17,486 nucleotides of DNA from Methylococcales bacterium (GTDB lineage Bacteria; Pseudomonadota; Gammaproteobacteria; Methylococcales; Methylomonadaceae), in the NCBI GenBank assembly GCA_023134955.1, contig JAGLUC010000416.1, forward strand, positions 1-17,486, given 5' to 3'. The position numbers and the translations under genes are program-made. The notes below the pieces were generated by a model. The model was not told the origin of the DNA and made no database searches. It saw only the letters and a program-made list of their open reading frames with translations. This document shows positions 1-6,781 of this stretch, piece after piece (the stretch's first letter is position 1; each line of letters starts with the position of its first letter).

Positions 1-134
1 TAGTAATCTATTTCAATGCCTTACTCGGCAATTGCTCCTGCATTGCTCTACTACATGCCATCCATGGCATTAAACAATGCTCAAAGCAACAAGCTGCGTG
101 CTTGGGTGAGGTATTCTTGAGCGTGAAGAGTATA
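1..134 (+). repeat. Right part of a TA-targeting MITE (copy A)
   Basis: Positions 86-134 are identical over 49 bases to 16835-16883, and 1-24 matches 16798-16821 at 22 of 24 bases. The outer end is AGAGTA (127-132) followed by a TA at 133-134, the same end seen in the complete copy at 16723-16883. Between the two shared blocks this copy carries about 61 bases where the complete copy has 13. That insert holds a nested palindrome: ATGCCAT/ATGGCAT (55-61/64-70) inside GCATTG/CAATGC (40-45/75-80). The left end must lie outside the window. No transposase is encoded, so it is a non-autonomous element. Confidence 0.8.
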
Positions 135-340
135 TAATAAACGAACAAGATGGCATTAAGCACAGTTCTTTCCTGAAGTCTTTTATCAGGAAGCTATTCA
201 CAGTAGAGGTAGATTTCCAGCCAAGAGAACGCAGGAATGCCGATAGTATAGCTAACCTTCTTAAAATAACGGAGAGTTATGGGCAATCAGCATCTCAAGT
301 TGTGCCAACTTCCTCGCCACAAGTAACAACTTTAACTTGA
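133..340 (+). pseudogene. 3' remnant of an unrecognised gene interrupted by MITE copy A
   Basis: An open frame runs from the stop at 107-109 through the MITE end to a TGA at 338-340. The host-derived part is about 68 codons and reads as a real protein tail, with a basic segment (RKLF, then QPRERRNADSIANLLK) and a Ser/Thr/Pro-rich end (TSSPQVTTLT). It has no ATG, and its base composition looks less AT-rich than coaBC. The frame enters directly from the repeat, so I infer that the 5' part lies to the left of the window, beyond the element. I do not recognise the family. A chance open frame is possible but the composition argues against it. Confidence 0.45.
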
Positions 341-471
341 AAAATAAAGCTATAAAAACCAAAGATTTAAAGTTTGTTCATTATAAGCTGGTTTTATGGA
401 AATAAAGAATAGAAGAATTTGTGTTAATTTGCCATAATTAACTGTTATTTGTATTTTTCTGGGTAAAAACA
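341..471 (+). promoter_or_regulatory. Intergenic region before coaBC with a possible sigma70 promoter
   Basis: This AT-rich stretch carries TTGCCA (429-434), a 17-base spacer and TATTTT (452-457), a fair match to a sigma70 promoter. It would start transcription near 463-465, only about 8 bases before the proposed coaBC start at 472, leaving almost no leader. If real, it rules out the alternative CTG start at 442. No clear Shine-Dalgarno site is visible, and no terminator for the upstream remnant is seen. Confidence 0.3.
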
Positions 472-1674
472 ATTAATAATCGAATTATATTAGGTGTTTG
501 TGGAGGCATAGCGGCTTATAAGTCTGCCGAGTTAGTGCGTTTATTACGCAAACAAGATAACCAAGTAAGAGTTGTTATGACTCACTCTGCTATGCAGTTT
601 ATATCTCCTTTAACTTTTCAAGCTTTATCTGGCAACTCTGTTTCTACAGAACTATTAGATGCTGAAGAAGAAAATGCTATGGGGCATATTAACCTTGCCC
701 GTTGGGCGGATAAATTAGTTATTGCTCCTGCAACCGCTAATATCATTGCTAAATTAACTCATGGTTTAGCTGATGATTTATTATCCACCCTTTATTTAGC
801 CACTAATTGCCCTGTCTATATTGCCCCAGCGATGAACCATGTGATGTGGAACAAAGCAGTGACGCAAGAAAACATTCTGCGTCTACAAACTCATGGCGTT
901 CAGTTAATTGGTCCCGAATCGGGTGATCAAGCCTGTGGTGAAGTCGGCTTTGGTCGAATGTCTGAAGCCAGCGATATTGTTCTAAAACTAACAGAAGAAA
1001 GCTGTAGCGACTATACTTTACAAAGTAAAAATATTTTAATCAGTGCTGGCCCAACAAGAGAATTTCTTGACCCGGTTCGCTATATTACTAATCGTAGCTC
1101 TGGTAAAATGGGCTATGCTTTAGCTGAGGCGGCATTAAATGCTGGAGCCAAGGTAACTTTAATCAGTGGCCCTGTTAACCTTACATCATCTGATAAAATA
1201 ACCCGTATCAATGTAGAAACGGCTGAGCAAATGCATCATGCTGTTTTATCCAGGGCTGACAAAAATGATATTTATATTGGTGCTGCCGCTGTTGCTGACT
1301 ATACTCCAGCAAGCATTAGCTTGAAAAAAATAAAAAAACAAGCTAATGAAAGTACCATACAACTACAAAAAACCAGAGATATTTTGACCGATGTTGCAGC
1401 TTTAAAAAATAAACCAAATTTCATTGTCGGCTTTGCTGCTGAAACTGATGACTTAGAACATTACGCTAAGAACAAATTAAAACAAAAAAAACTAGATATG
1501 ATTGCTGCCAATTGGGTAGGTCAAGAACAAGGTGGCTTTGACAAAGATGAGAATGCTCTTCAAGTCTATTGGAACACAGGCAGTCAATGTTTGGAAATGA
1601 CCAATAAAACCCATTTAGCTAAACAATTAATCAACCTGATTACAGAAAGAGTTAATGAAAAAAATTCAACTTAA
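472..1674 (+). CDS. coaBC: Bifunctional phosphopantothenoylcysteine decarboxylase / phosphopantothenate-cysteine ligase (CoaBC)
   Basis: CoaBC carries out two cytoplasmic steps of coenzyme A synthesis: ligation of cysteine to 4'-phosphopantothenate and FMN-dependent decarboxylation to 4'-phosphopantetheine. Numbered from 472, the CoaC domain has the N-terminal flavin motif GVCGGIAAYK (7-16), His72 in GHI, Asn122 in PAMN and Cys155 in DQACGEVGFGRM, which align with E. coli Dfp His75, Asn125 and Cys158. The CoaB domain follows from AGPTREFLDPVRYI, with SSGKMG, AAVADY and KKIKKQ. The 400-residue length fits the family (about 400). The first standard start, GTG 535, would delete the flavin motif. 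I chose ATT 472 because it gives the expected N-terminus; CTG 442 is the alternative. The end overlaps dut by 20 bases, indicating an operon. Confidence 0.93.
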   Translation: MNNRIILGVCGGIAAYKSAELVRLLRKQDNQVRVVMTHSAMQFISPLTFQALSGNSVSTELLDAEEENAMGHINLARWADKLVIAPATANIIAKLTHGLADDLLSTLYLATNCPVYIAPAMNHVMWNKAVTQENILRLQTHGVQLIGPESGDQACGEVGFGRMSEASDIVLKLTEESCSDYTLQSKNILISAGPTREFLDPVRYITNRSSGKMGYALAEAALNAGAKVTLISGPVNLTSSDKITRINVETAEQMHHAVLSRADKNDIYIGAAAVADYTPASISLKKIKKQANESTIQLQKTRDILTDVAALKNKPNFIVGFAAETDDLEHYAKNKLKQKKLDMIAANWVGQEQGGFDKDENALQVYWNTGSQCLEMTNKTHLAKQLINLITERVNEKNST

Positions 1675-2110
1675 AATTCTAGATCCACGTCTAGGGAATG
1701 AAATTCCATTACCTGATTATGCAACAGAAGGATCAGCAGGTTTGGATTTACGAGCGTGTTTAGATGAAGCTATTGTATTAAAACCTGGAGAGACTATTCT
1801 TATCCCAACAGGGCTTGCTATTCATATTGCTGACCAGCAAATGGCTGCTGTACTGCTTCCTCGCTCTGGGCTAGGACATAAACACGGCATTGTCCTTGGT
1901 AACTTAGTGGGTCTTATTGATTCTGATTATCAAGGTCAGGTTTTTGTCTCTTGCTGGAATAGAGGCAATACCCCATTTACTATTGAAATTGCTGAACGCA
2001 TTGCCCAAATGGTTTTTGTACCGATAATACAAGCTGAATTTGAACATGTATCTGAATTTAATGAAAGTAATCGTGGAGATGGTGGCTTTGGTCATACAGG
2101 CCAACACTAA
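1655..2110 (+). CDS. dut: Deoxyuridine 5'-triphosphate nucleotidohydrolase (dUTPase)
   Basis: This trimeric cytoplasmic enzyme hydrolyses dUTP to dUMP and pyrophosphate, keeping uracil out of DNA and feeding thymidylate synthesis. All five dUTPase motifs are present in order: EGSAGLDLRA (25-34), PRSGLG (69-74), GLIDSDYQG with catalytic Asp89 (86-94), RIAQMVF, and the C-terminal nucleotide-closing RGDGGFGHTG (140-149). The length of 151 residues is the same as the E. coli enzyme. The ATG lies inside the 3' end of coaBC, so translation is probably coupled. The coaBC-dut pairing is widely conserved in gammaproteobacteria. Nothing looks degraded. Confidence 0.97.
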   Translation: MKKIQLKILDPRLGNEIPLPDYATEGSAGLDLRACLDEAIVLKPGETILIPTGLAIHIADQQMAAVLLPRSGLGHKHGIVLGNLVGLIDSDYQGQVFVSCWNRGNTPFTIEIAERIAQMVFVPIIQAEFEHVSEFNESNRGDGGFGHTGQH

Positions 2111-2129
2111 ATACTGACAGGAGAATAAA

Positions 2130-4649
2130 ATGGGGCGTATTTTTAGTCTATTAGCTGTACAGGCTGTTGTTGTGGTTTTAATTGCTGGGGGAGGCACCTT
2201 ATTGCTTTGTCAATCAGACATCAGCCAGGCCAAACAACAATCTACAGAAGCATTAGCTAAATCACTAGCGCAAAGTCTTTCTAACCAGGTAGCTATTCTG
2301 AACACAGCGGTTTCCAAGATGGCGAAATCAGCTGACGTGATTGCTGTGGCTGAAACTAATGATGTTGTTGAAATGGCGAAAACTGCAAGCCTATTAGAGC
2401 AGTTTTTACCTAAAGCAATGAAAATAAGATTATTGCCTGCTACCATCAACGAGTTAGATACAAGCAGCATTCCACATATGGGAAATGCAGATCTTATCAT
2501 GGTGCAAGAAACCCTTTCACATAATCAATTCCCTGTTGTTCAAGGTCAGGGAAGAAATAGGCATTTAGCGATTACAGCTGTTATTAAAAATAATGACAGT
2601 GCTGTGGGTGTTATTCTTGCCAGCCTAAATGTTGACTTTTTAAAGAGCACATTAAAAAACAGCCAATTTATTAATGGCTTTATTGAACTTAGACAAGATA
2701 AAGCTATTCTGGCTCAAGTGGGTAAGACTGAGAATAAAACATCTTCTGCCAAGCAAATAAAAATAGCTCAAACGCCTTGGATCATAGATTATTGGCCTAT
2801 CAAAACTACTGATATTGCTTCTTTAAGTATTTTTATTATCTTAATATCAGTATCTGCACTATCAGTTTGCCTCATCTTATTTATCAACTACAAACACCTC
2901 ACAAGTACTTTAATAAAAGACCAGAGAAATGTTTTAAAGGTTATTAAAGATCTAATGGCTGGTAAAAATGTGGGTAGCTATCCTGTTAAATTAAAGGAAA
3001 TCAAAACCATTATTCCCACTATTATTCAATTTCAACGCTCCCTGGATAATATAGCTGTATCAGAACCCATAGATTTAGATTCAAATGAGTTTTTTCCTGC
3101 ATCTACTGATGAAGATAAGCCAGAAGAAGCCCCTGCTTTCAATATCAACAGTGATAGCGATATTGTCATTAAGGATGAAGCCAGCTCACCAACAATCATT
3201 AGCGAAATAGAAGTATCTTCAGATAAAACACCAACCCATGCAAGCAAACATTCCTCTCCAGTGCCAAACAACTCATCACCTACAATATTTAAAGCTTATG
3301 ATATTCGTGGTATAGCGGGTAAAACACTGACAAAAGAGATTGCCTTTGATATTGGTCGGGCAATAGGTTCCGAGGTAAAACAACAACACATTAAAAGCAT
3401 TGTTGTTGGAAGAGATGGTCGAACATCCAGCCCCATACTTACAAAAGCCTTATCAAAAGGTATTATCTCTACTGGGGTAAACATTATTGATATTGGTTTA
3501 GTTCCCACGCCTGTCGTTTACTTTGTCACACAACATACCGAAGGAAAGTCAGGCGTTATGGTTACGGGCGGTCACAATCCAACCGAATACAATGGTTTTA
3601 CAGTCATCATCAATGGTAAGACCTTAGCCAGCGGTAAAATAAAAGCACTTCAACAACGTATAGCCACTAAAGCCTTTATGACGAGTGAAACAGAGGGCTC
3701 TATCGAAGCTAATAATATGTTCATTAATGAATATATTGGCACTATTGCTGAAGATATTCATATTGAACGGCCGATGAAAATTGTCATTGATTGTGGTAAT
3801 GGTGCAGCAGGAAAACTTGCACCTGTTTTATTTAAAACTCTGGGCTGTGAGGTCATTGAGTTATTCTGTGATATTAATGGATCATTTCCCAACCACCATC
3901 CAGACCCTAGCAACCCCAAGAACTTGGCAGACCTGATTAGAGCTGTTAAGGAACACAATGCAGATGTTGGTATTGCTTTTGATGGTGCTGGTAATAGGCT
4001 GGGTGTAGTCGATTCTAAAGGAAAAATAATCTGGGCTGATAGACAAATGATGTTGTTTGCTAAAGATGTTCTGGCATCAAAACCCAGCACTGAAATCATC
4101 TACGATGTAAAATGCTCTCGTCACCTCGCTGCAGAAATCAGTAAAAGTGGCGGTCGTCCATTAATGTGGAGAACAGGTCACTCCTTCATCAAAGCCAGAT
4201 TAAAAGAATCAGGGGCAGCACTAGCGGGTGAAATGAGCGGTCACATTTTTTTTAACGACCGCTGGTTTGGTTTTGATGATGCGCTTTACTCTGCATCACG
4301 TCTGATTGAGATTTTATCTGCCGATAGTCGTAACAGTAACGAAGTATTTGCTGATTTTCCTGATAGTATCAATACACCAGAAATTAATATTCAACTGCCC
4401 GAAGGTCAAAATATTGCATTTATGGAAAAATTAACTCCTATAGCCAATTTCAAGGGTGGCAAAATAATTGATATAGATGGTTTACGAATTGAATTTTCAG
4501 ATGGCTGGGGATTAATCAGAGCATCTAATACTATGCCTTTTCTAGTGCTTCGTTTTGAAACCGACAATAAAGAAGCCCTAATCCGTATCCAGTCTCAGTT
4601 TAAAAAATTACTGACTAAAGTAAGACCAGATCTAAAAATACCTTTTTAA
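2130..4649 (+). CDS. algC: Membrane-anchored AlgC-type phosphomannomutase/phosphoglucomutase homologue with lost catalytic residues
   Basis: AlgC-type enzymes interconvert mannose or glucose 1- and 6-phosphates for polysaccharide synthesis. This 839-residue long form has a membrane segment at about 5-27, an extracytoplasmic region to about 228, a second membrane segment (about 230-253), an acidic and Ser-rich linker, and a mutase domain from about 385. Kept residues: YDIRG (Arg393), Lys661, RTGHS, the sugar loop GEMSGH (700-705) and the phosphate loop RASNT (797-801). Lost relative to Pseudomonas AlgC: catalytic Ser108 is Gly481 (TGGHNP), Lys118 is Thr491, and metal ligands Asp244 and Asp246 are Ala620 and Asn622 (DGAGNR), with only Asp242 (Asp618) kept. 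The frame is intact and the gene sits in its usual place between dut and argB, with a good ribosome site AGGAGA (2119-2124). Normal mutase activity is unlikely; a structural or binding role, or early decay, is inferred. Confidence 0.9.
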   Translation: MGRIFSLLAVQAVVVVLIAGGGTLLLCQSDISQAKQQSTEALAKSLAQSLSNQVAILNTAVSKMAKSADVIAVAETNDVVEMAKTASLLEQFLPKAMKIRLLPATINELDTSSIPHMGNADLIMVQETLSHNQFPVVQGQGRNRHLAITAVIKNNDSAVGVILASLNVDFLKSTLKNSQFINGFIELRQDKAILAQVGKTENKTSSAKQIKIAQTPWIIDYWPIKTTDIASLSIFIILISVSALSVCLILFINYKHLTSTLIKDQRNVLKVIKDLMAGKNVGSYPVKLKEIKTIIPTIIQFQRSLDNIAVSEPIDLDSNEFFPASTDEDKPEEAPAFNINSDSDIVIKDEASSPTIISEIEVSSDKTPTHASKHSSPVPNNSSPTIFKAYDIRGIAGKTLTKEIAFDIGRAIGSEVKQQHIKSIVVGRDGRTSSPILTKALSKGIISTGVNIIDIGLVPTPVVYFVTQHTEGKSGVMVTGGHNPTEYNGFTVIINGKTLASGKIKALQQRIATKAFMTSETEGSIEANNMFINEYIGTIAEDIHIERPMKIVIDCGNGAAGKLAPVLFKTLGCEVIELFCDINGSFPNHHPDPSNPKNLADLIRAVKEHNADVGIAFDGAGNRLGVVDSKGKIIWADRQMMLFAKDVLASKPSTEIIYDVKCSRHLAAEISKSGGRPLMWRTGHSFIKARLKESGAALAGEMSGHIFFNDRWFGFDDALYSASRLIEILSADSRNSNEVFADFPDSINTPEINIQLPEGQNIAFMEKLTPIANFKGGKIIDIDGLRIEFSDGWGLIRASNTMPFLVLRFETDNKEALIRIQSQFKKLLTKVRPDLKIPF

Positions 4650-4662
4650 CCGTTCTTTCTTA

Positions 4663-4689
4663 AAGCAGCCTCTGTGTCAGAGGCTGCTT
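4663..4689 (+). terminator. Strong hairpin between the mutase homologue and argB
   Basis: AAGCAGCCTCTG (4663-4674) and CAGAGGCTGCTT (4678-4689) form a perfect 12-bp stem with a TGT loop, 14 bases after the mutase stop and 15 before the argB ATG. No proper T-run follows on either strand, so it is not a textbook rho-independent terminator. It could be a weak terminator, an attenuator or an RNA-processing/stability hairpin that lowers argB expression relative to the upstream genes. Confidence 0.5.
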
Positions 4690-4704
4690 AAATCTCAATA
4701 ACTA

Positions 4705-5595
4705 ATGAAAAAAAACAGCTCACACCAGATAGCCCACATCCTTATTGAGGCTTTACCTTATATACAAAAATTTAAAGATAAAACTGTTGTTATCAAATTT
4801 GGTGGCAACGCCATGGTTGATGAAGCACTTAAACATAGCTTTGCCAGAGATATTGTTTTAATGAAACTTATCGGAATTAACCCTATTGTTATCCATGGAG
4901 GTGGCCCACAAATTGGTAAACTTCTGGAAAGACTTAACATATCCACACAATTTGTCGATGGTATGCGGGTAACGGACAGTGAAACAATGGATGTAGTTGA
5001 AATGGTTTTAGGGGGGCAAGTCAACAAGGACATTGTAAACCTCATCAACATTCATGGTGGTAAGGCAGTTGGCTTAACGGGTAAAGATGGTGACTTTATT
5101 CATGCAAAAAAAATAAACTTACAAACCTCTTCAAAAGAAGCTTCTGCTTCTGAAATCATAGATTTGGGTCATGTTGGTGAAGTCAGCAGTATTGACCCTG
5201 CCGTTGTTAACATGCTCTGTAATAGTGACTTTATTCCCGTTATTGCACCTATTGGTGTGGGTAATGATGGTCATTCTTATAACATCAATGCTGATTTAGT
5301 TGCCGGCAAAGTTGCCGAAGTCTTAAAAGCTGAAAAATTATTACTACTCACCAATACAGTAGGCATTTTAGATAAAGAACAACAATTACTCACGGGTCTA
5401 TCCATTGCCGATACTGAAAAATTAATTGCTGATGGCACAATTGCTGGAGGTATGATCCCTAAAACCCGTTGTGCGACAGATGCACTAAAGGGTGGGGTTT
5501 CAGGTGTTCATATTATTGATGGTCGAGTAGAACATGCTGTTCTACTCGAATTATTTACTGACCAGGGCGTTGGTACTTTATTAGTCAACCACTAA
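4705..5595 (+). CDS. argB: Acetylglutamate kinase
   Basis: ArgB phosphorylates N-acetyl-L-glutamate with ATP, the second step of arginine synthesis, in the cytoplasm. The amino-acid-kinase fold is clear: VVIKFGGNAM near residue 30, the glycine-rich IHGGGPQIG, GLTGKDG, then NINADLVAGKVAEVLKAEK with LLLTNTVGIL, and the C-terminal GGMIPKTRCATDALKGGV. The 296-residue length and the extra N-terminal helix (SSHQIAHILIEALPYIQKF) resemble the hexameric arginine-inhibited type found in Pseudomonas (known for the family; feedback inhibition is inferred). No good Shine-Dalgarno sequence precedes the ATG. The gene ends one base before the convergent gene on the minus strand. Confidence 0.97.
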   Translation: MKKNSSHQIAHILIEALPYIQKFKDKTVVIKFGGNAMVDEALKHSFARDIVLMKLIGINPIVIHGGGPQIGKLLERLNISTQFVDGMRVTDSETMDVVEMVLGGQVNKDIVNLINIHGGKAVGLTGKDGDFIHAKKINLQTSSKEASASEIIDLGHVGEVSSIDPAVVNMLCNSDFIPVIAPIGVGNDGHSYNINADLVAGKVAEVLKAEKLLLLTNTVGILDKEQQLLTGLSIADTEKLIADGTIAGGMIPKTRCATDALKGGVSGVHIIDGRVEHAVLLELFTDQGVGTLLVNH

Positions 5596-5596
5596 G

Positions 5597-6616
5597 CTAT
5601 TCGGCTGAAGGTATATCGACCTCTTTCAGATCTATAGCCAAAGCTGATTTAATATAGTCGCTAAATGAATGTCTTATTTTTTTAGCTTTGCCTCCATTAC
5701 ATAGTTCACTACCAACAGAAGATCTTCTACAACGAATATCAAGAAATAACTGTTGTTTAGTTTTTGTAACATCCATTTTAGAGACAGAAAGGCTTAAATC
5801 ATTATCAGTATAAGGGGCTTGGCTCATAATCAACCTATCTGTTTCAATATCTAACACTGATGAAGAAAAATCAAGAACAAACTGCTTGGCAATACCCCAT
5901 GCCCTGTCACATTGCACTAAAGATTTACAAATAAACAAACCTAATTCATTCTCGGCTATATTTTCGGCTGTTTTTAAACTAAGTAGCTTGCTGGTTATAT
6001 TAGGCTGCGTTAAATAAGCGAACCGAACCATATCCTTCTCAAAGTTCTCTTTTACTAGTTTCTTATTTGAAATTTGCTTGACAACCTCTGCCATAGAAAT
6101 CTCAATTTGAGACTTAGTACTTGTAATATTATCCAGCAAAGGTTTTGGAACCTTTCTGCCGTCGCGCTCAAACTGAGCAGCCCTTTTTTGCTGTTGTAAT
6201 AATTGTTGTTCGAATCGTTCTAAATTACCTTGAATCACTCTCTTTTTCCCATCCAATGACATCATTTTACTTTTTAAAGTTAAGCGCATATCATTGAGAG
6301 TGCGGTAGGTAGCCAATAAAACTTTATCCTGTGTCCTTTGTCTGGCAATAATTTTTTCTTGCTGTCTCCGTAAAACAATTAAGCGCTTCTCTAGTTCGCG
6401 CTGCGCTTTAGTTTTATGTTTTTCTAACACATCAATAACACGCGCATTTTCATTCAGGGACTCTCTTCTATGTTTAACTTGATCTGGCGGAACTTGACCA
6501 GAGTAAAAAACATTCCCCTTTTCATCAACCCAACGATACATTTTTTTTGCATGTACCTGCTCTCCACTTAGCGTAAAAATCAAGGCAATTAAAGTTAAAA
6601 GTGTAGGTAAATTCAT
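5597..6616 (-). CDS. Secreted DUF4124-domain protein with coiled coil, function unknown
   Basis: A signal peptide (about residues 1-23, ending VHA) is followed by a DUF4124 motif, KKMYRWVDEKGNVFYSGQVPP, a short beta-rich segment common at the N-terminus of envelope proteins in gammaproteobacteria. About residues 65-200 are rich in Lys, Arg, Glu and Gln and should form long coiled coils (for example EKRLIVLRRQQEKII). The C-terminal third has four cysteines (FICKSLVQC, then IRC and ELC) that could form two periplasmic disulfides, and a DRLIMSQAPYTDNDLSLSVSK segment. The N-terminus resembles the M23 protein at 8485. It is convergent with argB, one base apart, with no obvious shared terminator. 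A MITE copy lies 34 bases upstream of its start. No function is assigned. Confidence 0.85.
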   Translation of the reverse strand: MNLPTLLTLIALIFTLSGEQVHAKKMYRWVDEKGNVFYSGQVPPDQVKHRRESLNENARVIDVLEKHKTKAQRELEKRLIVLRRQQEKIIARQRTQDKVLLATYRTLNDMRLTLKSKMMSLDGKKRVIQGNLERFEQQLLQQQKRAAQFERDGRKVPKPLLDNITSTKSQIEISMAEVVKQISNKKLVKENFEKDMVRFAYLTQPNITSKLLSLKTAENIAENELGLFICKSLVQCDRAWGIAKQFVLDFSSSVLDIETDRLIMSQAPYTDNDLSLSVSKMDVTKTKQQLFLDIRCRRSSVGSELCNGGKAKKIRHSFSDYIKSALAIDLKEVDIPSAE

Positions 6617-6649
6617 AATCCTTAAAGTGTCTGTTATTTTAAGCAGTGT

Positions 6650-6696
6650 TATACTCTACACACTTGAAAGAGATATTCTTAAACGTAAAGAGTATA
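6650..6696 (+). repeat. Minimal MITE copy (copy B)
   Basis: A 43-base core (6652-6694) is flanked by TA on both sides (6650-6651, 6695-6696). It starts TACTCT and ends AGAGTA. Its right 36 bases (6661-6696) match the reverse complement of the left terminal repeat of the complete copy at 34 of 36 positions, while almost all of the left arm is missing. The 8-bp ends TATACTCT/AGAGTATA form an inverted repeat around a 31-base loop. It sits just upstream of the gene at 5597-6616 and may add to its leader or promoter. Confidence 0.7.
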
Positions 6697-6781
6697 TACT
6701 GATTATTTAAGTGTACCTTTAAATTAAGAATTTACAAATTTAAAACCTTAATATGAGATATTGCTAGAAAATAAAACAAAA

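Noticed and set aside
535..1674. coaBC starting at GTG 535
   Set aside because: This start removes the conserved GGIAAYK flavin-binding segment that is encoded in frame just upstream.
1904..2197. Minus-strand open frames inside dut, the mutase, argB, the kinase and ybbP
   Set aside because: They lie opposite well-supported genes and show no protein-like motifs or signals.
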